Source of the DNA: Lonicera japonica
Taxonomy: Eukaryota; Streptophyta; Magnoliopsida; Dipsacales; Caprifoliaceae
Reading direction: 5' to 3'
Assembly (NCBI GenBank): GCA_021464415.1
Contig: JAKCWG010000035.1
Coordinates: 1-64,000 of the forward strand
DNA length: 64,000 nt
Both the position numbers and the translations under genes were made by a program. Shown piece after piece: positions 12,962-23,080 of the stretch; positions within the stretch are counted from its first letter, which is position 1, and each line of letters starts with the position of its first letter. The notes under the pieces were generated by a model. That model saw nothing but the letters and a program-made list of their open reading frames with translations. It made no database searches and was not told the origin of the DNA.

Positions 12962-13668
12962 TGATATGAAACCACGATCGTATTTCTACCCAATAAGATG
13001 AATCCGCAACCCTTGACGCTGAAAAACGCAAGAACCTTGGAACCACGCGAAGTTAATGGAGGTGGAACCTCGACCCAATCCCGAAAACGAGAAAGAACCT
13101 TGGTATAGTCGTAGACAAACAATCAATCGATGGGTTAATTGATTGCTAAGTCGAAGAACAACAAGAACCCTAATTCTGGCTGTTCGAGACGTTCTTAGAA
13201 CGCAAGAGGTGAAAAACACTCGAAAATTAATTAATCAAAGCTGCCTAAAAACAATAGCGTTAGCTCCTTTAAATAGGAGTAATTAAACCTACTAGGTCTA
13301 GGAAAATAAAGAAAACGAAATTAATTGGTTTCCCACATAACTTGGGCCCCAAGCAAAACTAAACATAAATTAAACTTAAAATAAACAAAGCCTAGCCCAT
13401 TTATCTAATACATGCTTTTTAATCCCTTGGGCTGCTATTTTGAACATCTTCAATTGGGCCTTTAAGTAATGTCTTCCATTCTTGAACCCGATCCCCTTCA
13501 ATGATCCTCCATGCTTCAGCTTTGCTCATCATCTCTTGGACCATGGTCATAAGTGCCTCCTTGATCTTCTTGGCTCTAGCTCGAGTGATTGGGCCACTTG
13601 GAACCCGGATGGGATCTGCACAGCCTTCACTCCATGATCCAGCTCCAGTGTTATTCTTGGGCTCATCA
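12962..13668 (-). repeat. 3' LTR of the gypsy element (707 bp)
   Basis: Matches 23081-23787 base for base by eye. It encodes the last 83 or so residues of the polyprotein (13419-13668). Confidence 0.97.
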
Positions 13669-14315
13669 TTCCCCTCCTCTTGAAAAGGAATTGTCCTCAA
13701 TTCGTCACCTGCACTAAACGGACTTAGATCAGCAACATTAAATGTAGCACTCACATTATACTCACCTGGAAGATCAAGTTTGTATGCATTGTCATTGATC
13801 CGTTTCACAACTTGAAATGGTCCATCTCCTCTAGGTAACAACTTAGAACGCCTTTGAACTGGAAAACGTTCCTTTCTCATGTGCAGCCAAACCCAATCTC
13901 CTGGTTCAAAGACCACCTTTTTCCTTCCTTTGTTTGCTTGCTGCACATACTGCTCAGTTCTTCTTTCAATGTTTTGCCTCGCCTTCTCATGAATCTGTCT
14001 AACAAACTCAGCTTTCTTCCTGCCATCTAGGTTAGCATGCTCAACAGGTAATGGCAATAAATCCAAAGGAGCTAAAGGATTAAAACCATACACAATCTCA
14101 AAAGGAGAAAACTTAGATGCAGAATGAACAGATCGATTATATGCAAACTCAACATGAGGCAAACATTCTTCCCACTCTTTCAAGTTCTTCTTAATTATGG
14201 CACGCAACAAAGTGGACAAAGTTCTATTCACTACTTCTGTTTGACCATCAGTTTGGGGATGACATGTAGTAGAAAACAACAATTTAGTACCCAACTTTCC
14301 CACAAAGTCTTCCAA
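13419..14315 (-). CDS. pol: Integrase C-terminal part and polyprotein tail
   Basis: Open frame of 298 codons forming the last part of the gypsy polyprotein. It holds the third catalytic acidic residue of the integrase DDE triad (E27, in HPQTDGQTE), the rest of the catalytic core, and the GPY/F-like C-terminal domain ([19 protein letters not shown]). There is no obvious chromodomain; the end carries [15 protein letters not shown]. Roughly residues 217-298 are encoded by the 3' LTR. It is separated from the upstream integrase frame by a single missing G in the run at 14299-14301, so it is normally not a separate gene. The start at 14315 is only the limit of the open frame. Confidence 0.9.
   Translation of the reverse strand: MEDFVGKLGTKLLFSTTCHPQTDGQTEVVNRTLSTLLRAIIKKNLKEWEECLPHVEFAYNRSVHSASKFSPFEIVYGFNPLAPLDLLPLPVEHANLDGRKKAEFVRQIHEKARQNIERRTEQYVQQANKGRKKVVFEPGDWVWLHMRKERFPVQRRSKLLPRGDGPFQVVKRINDNAYKLDLPGEYNVSATFNVADLSPFSAGDELRTIPFQEEGNDEPKNNTGAGSWSEGCADPIRVPSGPITRARAKKIKEALMTMVQEMMSKAEAWRIIEGDRVQEWKTLLKGPIEDVQNSSPRD
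13669..13681 (-). promoter_or_regulatory. Polypurine tract of the gypsy element
   Basis: Minus-strand AAGAGGAGGGGAA immediately before the 3' LTR, the expected plus-strand primer site. Confidence 0.85.
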
Positions 14316-14797
14316 AAGTAACTCAAAAACTTTGCATCCCTATCAGAAACAATGGTTCTAGGCATGCCATGCAATCGCACAATTTCTTTGAAGAACAAAT
14401 TAGCAATCCGTGGTGCATCATCAGTTTTATTACAAGCAATAAAATGAGCCATTTTAGAAAACCTATCAACCACCACGAAAATAGAATCATTCCCATGCTT
14501 AGTCCTAGGCAATCCCAATACAAAATCCATAGAAATGTCAACCCAAGAGTCACTAGGAATGGGTAATGGGGTATATAAACCATGGGGGTTTAACTTAGAC
14601 TTTGCTTTCTTACAAGTAACACATCTCTCACAAATTCTTTCAACATCCCTTTTCATGTGAGGCCAAAAGAAGTGTTCTTGTAATACTCCTAAAGTCTTAG
14701 CTATACCAAAGTGTCCCATTAGACTCCCACCATGAGCCTCTTTCACAAGCAACTCACGCAATGAACTTTTAGGCACACAAAGTTTGTTTTCACGCAT
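14231..14797 (-). CDS. pol: Integrase N-terminal part (zinc domain and first catalytic residues)
   Basis: Continues the polyprotein after the nested insertion. The HHCC zinc-binding domain is visible (H22, H29, C59, C62), followed by the catalytic core with the first aspartate in ISMDFV (D91) and the second in IVSDRD (D152). After residue 166 the frame is wrong because of a one-base deletion at 14299-14301. The remaining 22 or so residues are out-of-frame sequence, and the correct continuation is the frame at 13419-14315. Integrase inserts the cDNA into chromosomal DNA; this copy cannot make an intact enzyme. Confidence 0.9.
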   Translation of the reverse strand: MRENKLCVPKSSLRELLVKEAHGGSLMGHFGIAKTLGVLQEHFFWPHMKRDVERICERCVTCKKAKSKLNPHGLYTPLPIPSDSWVDISMDFVLGLPRTKHGNDSIFVVVDRFSKMAHFIACNKTDDAPRIANLFFKEIVRLHGMPRTIVSDRDAKFLSYFWKTLWESWVLNCCFLLHVIPKLMVKQK

Positions 14798-14799
14798 TA

Positions 14800-14804
14800 A
14801 GAAC
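14800..14804. other. Target-site duplication AGAAC of the nested element, left
   Basis: Direct repeat of 18640-18644. It lies inside the host element's pol frame just upstream of the integrase, and removing the insert restores a continuous frame there. Confidence 0.95.
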
Positions 14805-15402
14805 TGATGTGATCCAGCCTAGCCAAGATATTAGCTCTATGTTCTTGCATGTTCTCATGACCGGCTGGCTGAAGAATTTAATTATTTATTTTATATTTCT
14901 TAAAGCCCAAGGATTATAGATAATTATTTTCTAGAGTTATTATTATTTTAGAATTATTTTGGGCTTATTTTAGGGTGTTTATTAATTTCCTTATTGCATT
15001 AGGAATATTCTAGGAGTTATTATTTTCCTTTTCTATGTAGGAATTAGTTTCCTTTTTGAATTAGGATTAAGGCTTTGTTTACTCCTATTTAAAGGAGGCA
15101 CATTATTGTTTTAAAAAAAAAAGTTATGATGATTAATTAAATTGAGAGCTTTCTCTTTGTGTTCTTTAAGAACATGTTGAACATGTTGAATTGAGTAAAT
15201 TCAATTGTTCTTGACTTATCAATCTAGCAATCACACTAGATTGTGGCGTCATTCATTATACCGAGGTTCGCGCTTCTTTAAGCGTTGGGTTGAGGTTTCC
15301 GCCTTCCATCTTTCGACGTATTCCAAGGTTCTTGCTACGTTTGTAGTTCAAGGGTTGAGGATCCATTAGACTGGCTAGAAAAGACGATCCGGGTTCGCGT
15401 CA
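14805..15402 (+). repeat. Extra, inverted LTR of the nested element (598 bp)
   Basis: Reverse complement of the LTR at 18042-18639. On the plus strand it starts TGATGTGATCC and ends GCGTCA, followed by TTGGTAT (15403-15409). Composition is that of a plus-strand strong-stop product: U3-R-U5 plus the beginning of the primer-binding site. Confidence 0.92.
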
Positions 15403-15411
15403 TTGGTATAA

Positions 15412-15961
15412 TGACGCGAACCCGGAAACGTAGCAAGAACCTTGGAATACGTCGAAAAGATGGAAGATGGAACCTCAACCCAACGCTTAAAGAAGCGCGA
15501 ACCTCGGTATAATGAATGACGCCACAATCTAGTATGATTGCTAGATTGATAAGTCAAGAACAATTGAATTTATTCAATTCAACATGTTCAACATGCTCTT
15601 AAAGAACACAAAGAGAAAGCTCTCAATTTAATTAATCATCAAAACTTCTTTTTAAAACAATAATGTGCCTCCTTTAAATAGGAGTAAACAAAGCCTTAAT
15701 CCTAATTCAAAAAGGAAACTAATTCCTACATAGAAAAGGAAAATAATAACTCCTAGAATATTCCTAATGCAATAAGGAAATTAATAAACACCCTAAAATA
15801 AGCCCAAAATAATTCTAAAATAATAATAACTCTAGAAAATAATTATCTATAATCCTTGGGCTTTAAGAAATATAAAATAAATAATTAAATTCTTCAGCCA
15901 GCCGGTCATGAGAACATGCAAGAACATAGAGCTAATATCTTGGCTAGGCTGGATCACATCA
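15412..15961 (-). repeat. 3' (middle) LTR of the nested element (550 bp, with deletion)
   Basis: Same orientation as the right LTR, but about 46 bp are missing near its U5 end (after GACGCGAACCCGGA), and there are several substitutions not shared with the two outer LTRs. Confidence 0.92.
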
Positions 15962-17035
15962 TTATAGCCAGTCTTCTTCAAGAAGATTCGTCCTCGAATC
16001 TGGCCTACCCATTCCTCGATTCAACCAGTCTTGAACAACTTCGGCATTCGGACACGGCTTTGGAACTTGAAATCTCCCATGCCAATTGAATAAGTATTTT
16101 GAATACTTCCCATTCTTCCGTTGAAACTTAACATGAGATAATTCTGTTCTTCCTTCCCATGAAAACAAATATTTCGAATATCTTCGACGCTTGATTCTCC
16201 TTACAAAGCAAAACTTCTCGAATTTCAAACAATATTGCAATGCGATCCTCCGCAACTTGTTGAAGAAATCTAATAACATAAAGTTTGGATGGACATCAAA
16301 GCGATCCACTCCAATGAAGTCTACATGCTCCACTTCATCAACTTTCAACATACTTTCCTTGTGTAACTTCATTTGATCTTCAAGAGCTTGCTTAGGTGGC
16401 AATGGAACTAGAGTAATAGTAGTTGAAGTCTCTTGCTTGTCAACTCGTCCCTCAATGGGAATCGATTGGCTTTGCTCAATGTAATTATCTTCAACTTGCA
16501 CTATAACTTCTTCATCTTCTTCTTGCAAACTTGGAACTACACCTTCAACCCACAACTCGCCTTCTTCAGCCGTCACTTCAATTTCCTCGATCTCATCAAT
16601 TTTCGGTTTATTCTCCGATAGTGGTGTAGATATGGTTAGCTTTTCCTCCTCTTTACAATGATTTGATTCGCAAGAGGATGAATTCGGATTTGGCTCTTCG
16701 CTGCGCCTCATATGGAATTCAATATAAGCCTCCATCATCTTCCCCAATTTGTGCCATTCTTTAGGATCATTCAAAGGAGTCTTCTTCTTGCTGCTACCCA
16801 TATTGTTGTCTTCAACCCGACTTTTTCTAACCTCGCCACCATGTCTTCTATTAGTAACACCTGGATCCCATTCATCTTCAAATTTAACTTTACAAGGTTT
16901 ACTTTTCAAGTTCTCTTCAGGAGCTTTATTCAACCGCTTACGCCGTTCAATCTCTAATTGCGTTAATCGCGCACTATCGCGTTTAATCTCCTCTTGAAGC
17001 CACCTTTCTCCATGTTCAAAATTTAGACAAGACAT
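15962..17035 (-). CDS. 357-aa protein of the nested element, gag-pol remnant of unknown role
   Basis: The only open frame of the nested element. The start is ATG at 17035, directly after a leader that resembles the host element's leader; the stop TAA lies right against the 3' LTR. It is charged, with an N-terminal helical Lys/Arg/Glu region (1-60) and an acidic middle (about 140-190). A segment LVPLPPKQALEDQMKL (about residue 210) resembles [16 protein letters not shown] in the host polyprotein after the protease. The end DSRTNLLEE resembles polyprotein C-termini of related gypsy elements. There is no zinc knuckle, protease, RT or integrase. I infer a protein stitched from gag-pol edges after a large internal loss; a structural or packaging role is possible but unproven. 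Confidence 0.6.
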   Translation of the reverse strand: MSCLNFEHGERWLQEEIKRDSARLTQLEIERRKRLNKAPEENLKSKPCKVKFEDEWDPGVTNRRHGGEVRKSRVEDNNMGSSKKKTPLNDPKEWHKLGKMMEAYIEFHMRRSEEPNPNSSSCESNHCKEEEKLTISTPLSENKPKIDEIEEIEVTAEEGELWVEGVVPSLQEEDEEVIVQVEDNYIEQSQSIPIEGRVDKQETSTTITLVPLPPKQALEDQMKLHKESMLKVDEVEHVDFIGVDRFDVHPNFMLLDFFNKLRRIALQYCLKFEKFCFVRRIKRRRYSKYLFSWEGRTELSHVKFQRKNGKYSKYLFNWHGRFQVPKPCPNAEVVQDWLNRGMGRPDSRTNLLEEDWL

Positions 17036-17040
17036 ACTTG

Positions 17041-17865
17041 CTGCAAAGCAAAGATTAGTGCAATAAAGATAATCCTCACTACACTCCCTTTCGTGTTTCG
17101 CTCAAAGATGTCACTCTGATTTTACCGCTCGTGTTTGTAGCTCAAGAAAGATATACTCACAATTTTCTCTTTGGAACTTTTAAACAAGTTGAATAATATG
17201 AATATCACAAGTCCTCAACAACCAATTGCACACCCACAATTAAATTGGACGCATTCAACAATGTAATACCAAGGACGCAAGAAACCAAAATTCTAGCAAT
17301 ATTAATGAGCCAAACGAATTTCTAGAATTGCTAGAATAAATGCAAGTAGATTTCCAAAGGATAAGCACCAATCAAATCCCTAATTAACGCAAATCAAATA
17401 TCCTATGACTTTCTAGATTTTTCCCAACCAAACGGAATTTATATTGACCAAAATCACAAGATTAAAACCCAACAAGAAGTATATCAATGAATAATCTAGG
17501 TTTTTTTTGAAATATTTAAACCTCCACAATTGAAACTTCAATGCAACAATATTCGTAAACCAACCCTAACAATAATCAAAATTCAATTCTAGGGTTCTTC
17601 CAACAAAGAAAATTTCAATAAATAAATTTTTTTACTATTCACGCAGCACTATTCACAACACTTTTTTTTTAATGCAGGTGCTATCGTAAAACAGCAATAA
17701 CTTTTGATCTAACCGTTGGATCGGGCTGATTTTCGGATATGTTGTTCGGAACGCAATTTTACAATGATTGGGCGGAAAATCAGGACGATCCGAGGTTGTT
17801 TCGATAGCAAAAACCACTAATTTCGACAGTTCAACGGGATTTTGGAAAAAAAAAATCTGATTTGC

Positions 17866-17899
<34 letters not shown>

Positions 17900-18028
17900 C
17901 AGAATCTATAAACCCTAACACAATTTTTTTGGAATAAGTTTAACAAGAATGAAGGCCTAGGGTTTTAAGAATCTACTACGAATGAAATAACAATAAACTA
18001 AAGATAGAAAACCTGGATAGAAAAGTTT
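17041..18028 (-). other. Leader region of the nested element, with poly(A) stretch on the sense strand
   Basis: Untranslated region between the primer site and the 357-aa frame. The part next to the start codon (about 17041-17200) closely resembles 22094-22260 in the host element, sharing TGTCACTCTGATTTTACCGC. A run of 31 T at 17869-17899 is poly(A) on the sense strand; the host has one of 27 at 22525-22551. 17713-17740 holds a CCGTTGGATC...GGATATG motif also found in the LARD LTRs. Confidence 0.7.
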
Positions 18029-18040
18029 CCTCTGATACCA
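18029..18040 (-). promoter_or_regulatory. Primer-binding site of the nested element (initiator tRNA-Met type)
   Basis: Minus-strand TGGTATCAGAGG one base inside the 5' LTR, matching the usual plant initiator-tRNA-Met complement. It is the same as in the host element. Confidence 0.88.
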
Positions 18041-18041
18041 A

Positions 18042-18639
18042 TGACGCGAACCCGGATCGTCTTTTCTAGCCAGTCTAATGGATCCTCAACCCTTGAACTA
18101 CAAACGTAGCAAGAACCTTGGAATACGTCGAAAGATGGAAGGCGGAAACCTCAACCCAACGCTTAAAGAAGCGCGAACCTCGGTATAATGAATGACGCCA
18201 CAATCTAGTGTGATTGCTAGATTGATAAGTCAAGAACAATTGAATTTACTCAATTCAACATGTTCAACATGCTCTTAAAGAACACAAAGAGAAAGCTCTC
18301 AATTTAATTAATCATCATAACTTTTTTTTTTAAAACAATAATGTGCCTCCTTTAAATAGGAGTAAACAAAGCCTTAATCCTAATTCAAAAAGGAAACTAA
18401 TTCCTACATAGAAAAGGAAAATAATAACTCCTAGAATATTCCTAATGCAATAAGGAAATTAATAAACACCCTAAAATAAGCCCAAAATAATTCTAAAATA
18501 ATAATAACTCTAGAAAATAATTATCTATAATCCTTGGGCTTTAAGAAATATAAAATAAATAATTAAATTCTTCAGCCAGCCGGTCATGAGAACATGCAAG
18601 AACATAGAGCTAATATCTTGGCTAGGCTGGATCACATCA
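18042..18639 (-). repeat. 5' (right) LTR of the nested element (598 bp)
   Basis: TG...CA ends on the minus strand (TGATGTGATCC to GCGTCA). Nearly identical to the inverted left LTR. Flanked on the right by AGAAC (18640-18644). Confidence 0.95.
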
Positions 18640-21600
18640 AGAACCCATCATGCCTAAAGTACTTATCAAACGCCACTTTCTCACATGCATTAAAGATATC
18701 TCTAAAATCAGCATCATCACAATACAATTCCTTGATGTATTCAAATCCAAGCAATTTAGCATCTAAAGTAGCAATTAAAGCATACCTGCGTGACAAAGCA
18801 TCTGCTACAACATTTTCCTTGCCCTGCTTATACTTGATCACATACGGAAAAGTCTCTATGAACTCTACCCATTTGGCATGGCGCTTGTTCAACCTTTGCT
18901 GTCCCTTCAAGTGCTTCAACGATTCATGATCTGTGTGAATCACGAACTCCTTCGGCCAAAGATAGTGCTGCCAAGTATCCAATGCTCTCACCAATGCATA
19001 GAGCTCCTTGTCATAAGTAGGGTAATTTAGGGTCGCCCCACCTAGCTTCTCACTAAAGTATGCAATTGGCTTCCCTTCCTGCATAAGAACAGCACCAATA
19101 CCATTTCCTGAAGCATCGCATTCAATTTCAAAAGTCTTTGAAAAGTTAGGCAAAGATAACAAGGGGGCGTTACTTAGCTTGCTTTTTAGTAATTGGAATG
19201 CCTTCTCTTGTTCCTCTCCCCATTTGAACCCAACATTCTTCTTAATCACTTCAGTCAATGGCGCCGCAATTGTGCTAAAATCTCTCACGAATCGCCGATA
19301 AAAACTAGCAAGTCCATGAAAACTTCGCACTTGCCCAACACTCGTAGGACTTTGCCATTCTTGAATAGCCTTCACCTTTTCCTTATCAACCTGAATACCT
19401 TGTGCACTCACAACAAAACCAAGAAATACAAGCTTATCCGTGCAAAAGGTGCATTTCTTCAGGTTAGCATATAACTTCTCTTTTCGCAAGACATCCAAAA
19501 CATATTTTAAATGAATTACATGGTCATCTAGACTCTTGCTATAAATTAAGATATCATCAAAATAGACCACAACGAATTTGCCAATGAATGATCTCAAAAC
19601 ATGGTTCATCAATCTCATGAAAGTGCTAGGTGCATTAGTTAAACCGAAAGGCATAACTAACCATTCATATAAACCATATTTTGTTTTAAAAGCTGTTTTC
19701 CATTCATCTCCTTCTTTCATCCTAATTTGATGGTATCCACTTTTCAAATCAATTTTAGAGAATATGCTAGACCCATGCAACTCATCAAGCATATCATCTA
19801 AACGTGGAATGGGATGACGATACTTTACCGTGATATTATTAATTGCCCGACAGTCCACGCACATCCTCCACGTCCCATCCTTTTTCGGCACTAGCAATAC
19901 TGGCACCGCACATGGGCTCATACTCTCTCTCACATACCCTTTCTCTAGTAACTCCGTCACTTGCCTTTGAAGTTCCTTCGTCTCCTCTGGATTACTCCTA
20001 TAGGCTGGTCGGTTTGGAATGGATGCTCCGGGTACGAAGTCAATTTGGTGCTCTATTCCTCGAATAGGTGGTAAACCGCTTGGCGTATCCTCCGGAAAGA
20101 CGTCACCAAAATCCTGCAACAAAGAGATAATAACACTAGGCAAAGAAGAATTTAGTTCGTTAGTGTTCAAAAGCGCTTCTTTGTACACAAGTACAAGAAG
20201 TTGGTTACAAAGCATCGCTCTTCTCACTTCACTAGCTCTAGCATAGAAATTCTTTTGCCTCCTCTCAAACTTACTCTCAATAGTCACTGGTTTTTCCACT
20301 CTACTTTCTTTTTTCTCAATTTCTTTTCTTTTTCCCTCACTCTCTTTCTTTTCCTCACCACTCACTCTCTTTTTCTTTTCAGCTCTCCGTTGCTCCTCCT
20401 CATTTTGCAACTTCAACTGATCAGCATAGGCTTGCTGTGGCGGTAAGGGTGCCAGAATGATTGTTCTCTTGTTCATCTCAAACGAATATTTATTGGTGAA
20501 GCCGTCGTGTTTAACTCTTCTGTCATATTGCCAAGGTCTCCCCAATAACATATGGCCGGCTTGCATGGGAACCACATCACAAAGTACTTGGTCCTCGTAC
20601 TTCCCAATGCTAAAGGACACCAAAACCTGCTTGTTCACCCTCACTTCACCGCTATCATTCAACCACTGCAGTTTGTAAGGCCTTGGATGTGTAGTCGTGT
20701 GCAATGCTAGCTTCTCCACCATAGTTGTGCTAGCCACATTAGTGCAACTACCTCCATCTATTACCAAGCTACACACCTTGCCTAGCACTAGGCACCGAGT
20801 GTGAAAAATATTCTCGCGCTGCTCCTCATCCTCCCTTGCTTGCACACTGAGCGCTCTCCTTGCAACTAACAACTCGCCCTGTATAGCGCTCTCCTCTTCT
20901 TCGATATCCTCCAAAGGTGGCATAGCTTCAGCGCTTTCTTCATCCGTTTCATATTCCCCATTATCCAGAAGCATCATTACTCGCTTGTTCGGGCATTGAG
21001 TAGACACGTGGCCTCTCCCTTGACACTTCCAACAGATAATGTCCCGGTTTCGAGTAGTAGGAGTATTAGTAGTGTTAGGTTTACCTTGGTTTCCAAGGCT
21101 GGCCGTCCCCTGTTTGGGCTCGGTTTTGGACTTTGATGCCGCTGATTTCTCCTCATTCTTCCAAAGGGGATTTGATTTCCAAGAGGGTGTGGTTGGACTT
21201 TGGTTTTGGCGTAGGCTACCCCTCCTCTTAAGTTGTCTCTCTATTTTAATTGCCGTGTGAACCATATCTTCAATCTCGACATACGGCTGCAGTTCAACCG
21301 CATTGGCAATTTCTCGATTTAACCCGCTTAAGAACCGCGCCACGGTAGCTTCTCTATTCTCATCAACCTTGGCCCGAATCATGGCCATTTCCATCTCCTT
21401 ATAATACTCATCAACACTACGATTCCCCTGTGTAAGCCCTTGTAATTTTTGGTACAATTCCCGATAATAGTGATCGGGTACAAATCGCTTCTTCATCAGG
21501 TGCTTCATCTCTTCCCATGTCTCCACGGGCCCTTCATCACTACGCCTTCGCTCTGTCATCAAACGATCCCACCAAACAAGTGCATAATCGGAAAATTCAA

Positions 21601-22093
21601 TAGCTGCCAATTTAACCTTTTTGGACTCGGAGTAATTATGGCAAGCAAACACCAATTCCACTTTCTTGACCCACTCAAGATAGGCCTCGGGGTCATTCTT
21701 CCCTTGGAAGGATGGAATCTTCATTTTGATCCCATTCATGTTGTCATCCTCCCGATTAGTTCCTCTACCAAATCGCCTACCATTCCGTCGGTTAGCGGTT
21801 ATCGAATCAATGTCACTATCTCCGTCATCAAAACTATCTCGGTAATAGTTATTAGGATCATTCTCAGCCCTCCTTTCTCTAGGCTGCATTCTCCCAGTCC
21901 TTTGAGCACTACGCGATTTGCCAGATTGTTCATGTTGAGCGCTCTCAACTCTATCTACTTTCACCTGCATTCGTTTTAATTCGTCACTGATCTCCTCCAC
22001 TTGCTCTCTAAAGCCACCCAACTCCTCTCTCATCATATTTTGTAAGGTACTTGTCATGGCTTCTTGGAACAACTTAGGATCGAAGTTCGACAT
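18632..22093 (-). CDS. gag-pol: Gag-pol polyprotein (gag, protease, RT, RNase H), interrupted by nested element
   Basis: 1,153 codons from ATG at 22093. In order: coiled-coil-like N-terminus (about 25-50); retrotransposon gag domain (about 125-290); CCHC zinc knuckle (C354, C357, H362, C367); aspartic protease with LVIDGGS (D446); Lys/Glu-rich linker (560-605); reverse transcriptase (about 715-900) with the catalytic YFDD (844-847); RNase H with D993, E1030, D1055 and D1098. The protein would package RNA, mature the particle and copy RNA to cDNA. No stop or frameshift occurs up to residue 1152, where the nested element interrupts the frame; integrase follows at 14797. Its transcription would start in the 5' LTR at 23081-23787. 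Confidence 0.95.
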   Translation of the reverse strand: MSNFDPKLFQEAMTSTLQNMMREELGGFREQVEEISDELKRMQVKVDRVESAQHEQSGKSRSAQRTGRMQPRERRAENDPNNYYRDSFDDGDSDIDSITANRRNGRRFGRGTNREDDNMNGIKMKIPSFQGKNDPEAYLEWVKKVELVFACHNYSESKKVKLAAIEFSDYALVWWDRLMTERRRSDEGPVETWEEMKHLMKKRFVPDHYYRELYQKLQGLTQGNRSVDEYYKEMEMAMIRAKVDENREATVARFLSGLNREIANAVELQPYVEIEDMVHTAIKIERQLKRRGSLRQNQSPTTPSWKSNPLWKNEEKSAASKSKTEPKQGTASLGNQGKPNTTNTPTTRNRDIICWKCQGRGHVSTQCPNKRVMMLLDNGEYETDEESAEAMPPLEDIEEEESAIQGELLVARRALSVQAREDEEQRENIFHTRCLVLGKVCSLVIDGGSCTNVASTTMVEKLALHTTTHPRPYKLQWLNDSGEVRVNKQVLVSFSIGKYEDQVLCDVVPMQAGHMLLGRPWQYDRRVKHDGFTNKYSFEMNKRTIILAPLPPQQAYADQLKLQNEEEQRRAEKKKRVSGEEKKESEGKRKEIEKKESRVEKPVTIESKFERRQKNFYARASEVRRAMLCNQLLVLVYKEALLNTNELNSSLPSVIISLLQDFGDVFPEDTPSGLPPIRGIEHQIDFVPGASIPNRPAYRSNPEETKELQRQVTELLEKGYVRESMSPCAVPVLLVPKKDGTWRMCVDCRAINNITVKYRHPIPRLDDMLDELHGSSIFSKIDLKSGYHQIRMKEGDEWKTAFKTKYGLYEWLVMPFGLTNAPSTFMRLMNHVLRSFIGKFVVVYFDDILIYSKSLDDHVIHLKYVLDVLRKEKLYANLKKCTFCTDKLVFLGFVVSAQGIQVDKEKVKAIQEWQSPTSVGQVRSFHGLASFYRRFVRDFSTIAAPLTEVIKKNVGFKWGEEQEKAFQLLKSKLSNAPLLSLPNFSKTFEIECDASGNGIGAVLMQEGKPIAYFSEKLGGATLNYPTYDKELYALVRALDTWQHYLWPKEFVIHTDHESLKHLKGQQRLNKRHAKWVEFIETFPYVIKYKQGKENVVADALSRRYALIATLDAKLLGFEYIKELYCDDADFRDIFNACEKVAFDKYFRHDGFLM

Positions 22094-23066
22094 ATTGCTG
22101 CAAAACAGAGATTAGCACAATATAAAGAAATAAAGATTTCCTCACTGCACTCCCTTACGTGTTTCACTCAGAATATGTCACTCTGATTTTACCGCTCGTG
22201 TTTAGCTCTCAAAAGTAATGATAACCCTCACAATTTCACCTTTTGGAACTTTCAAACAAATCGAAAAGCCAGAACCTTCGCCTTGGTTCCCAAACAGACC
22301 AATCACAACCCAGACAGATCAATTGTATGGTAGGACAAGTATGTTTTCACCAAGAACTCAATAAACAGGAATCCCAGTGAATTATGGACACGATGTGAAG
22401 CGAGAAAATCGATAAGAATGAGCGAAAATTCAGTCTTGTGGAAACAAGATTTTTGGAATCCTTGGACCCTATATAACCCAAATCCAAGAAGAAATAATTG
22501 CGAATTTCGGAAATTTTTGTACTCTTTTTTTTTTTTTTTTTTTTTTTTTTTCCTGGGTGTCTCGACTTCTACTTTAATCTGGTGTAGTCGAAATTTCCAG
22601 AATTCAAAATTTTAGCAGAATAAAAAGCACAATTCAAATCGACAATTAAAAAAAATTCGCAATCGAAATTCGCACTGTTTGTACGCAGCAATCAGAATTA
22701 ATTAACCCTAATAGGCGAAACTCAAAACTAGGGTTTATACGCAGCAATCGAAACTCATCACAATCGAATCTCAGCAACTAGGGTTTATATGGAGTTATCG
22801 AAGTTTCTACTAACCCAACAATCAAGAGCAGATTCGAAACGCACTTAGTAAGAACAAATACGAAGATCAATCATCAACAAGTTCGAAAATTACTCAGCCG
22901 CACAGATTCGATAATTATGTAGCAAAAACAGAATCGATATTTTTTTATTTTTTTATTTTTGGAATCGAAATTAACAACCCTAGGTTTAAGAAGATACGAA
23001 TTAAAGCAGCCTACGAATTTATCAAAACAGAAGCAAACGAAAGATAAAACCTGGATAGAAAAATTC
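22094..23066 (-). other. 5' leader of the gypsy element
   Basis: Untranslated region of about 1 kb between the primer site and gag-pol. It contains a sense-strand poly(A) stretch (27 T on plus, 22525-22551) and the segment shared with the nested element (22094-22260). No open frame of note. Confidence 0.8.
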
Positions 23067-23078
23067 CCTCTGATACCA
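23067..23078 (-). promoter_or_regulatory. Primer-binding site of the gypsy element (initiator tRNA-Met type)
   Basis: Minus-strand TGGTATCAGAGG, two bases inside the 5' LTR. Confidence 0.9.
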
Positions 23079-23080
23079 AC

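Larger units (their letters stand above)
14805..18639 (-). mobile_element. Nested non-autonomous LTR retrotransposon with an extra inverted LTR
   Basis: Three LTR copies are present. The right one (18042-18639, 598 bp) and the middle one (15412-15961, 550 bp) are direct repeats around a 2.1-kb internal region read on the minus strand. The left one (14805-15402, 598 bp) is inverted and is followed by TTGGTAT, the spacer base plus the first six bases of the primer-binding site. The outer ends are therefore identical inverted repeats, and the AGAAC duplication flanks the whole structure. The left and right LTRs agree closely at sites where the middle LTR differs, so the outer two were probably made in one reverse-transcription event. 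No protease, RT or integrase is present. Confidence 0.9.

Noticed and set aside
12986..13219. 77-codon minus-strand frame repeated at 23105-23338
   Set aside because: It lies in the U5 side of the gypsy LTR, repeats only because the LTRs are identical, and has no known domain.
14805..15961. A simple foldback or MITE element
   Set aside because: The inverted repeats are full LTRs with primer-site bases at the junction, so retrotransposon origin explains them.
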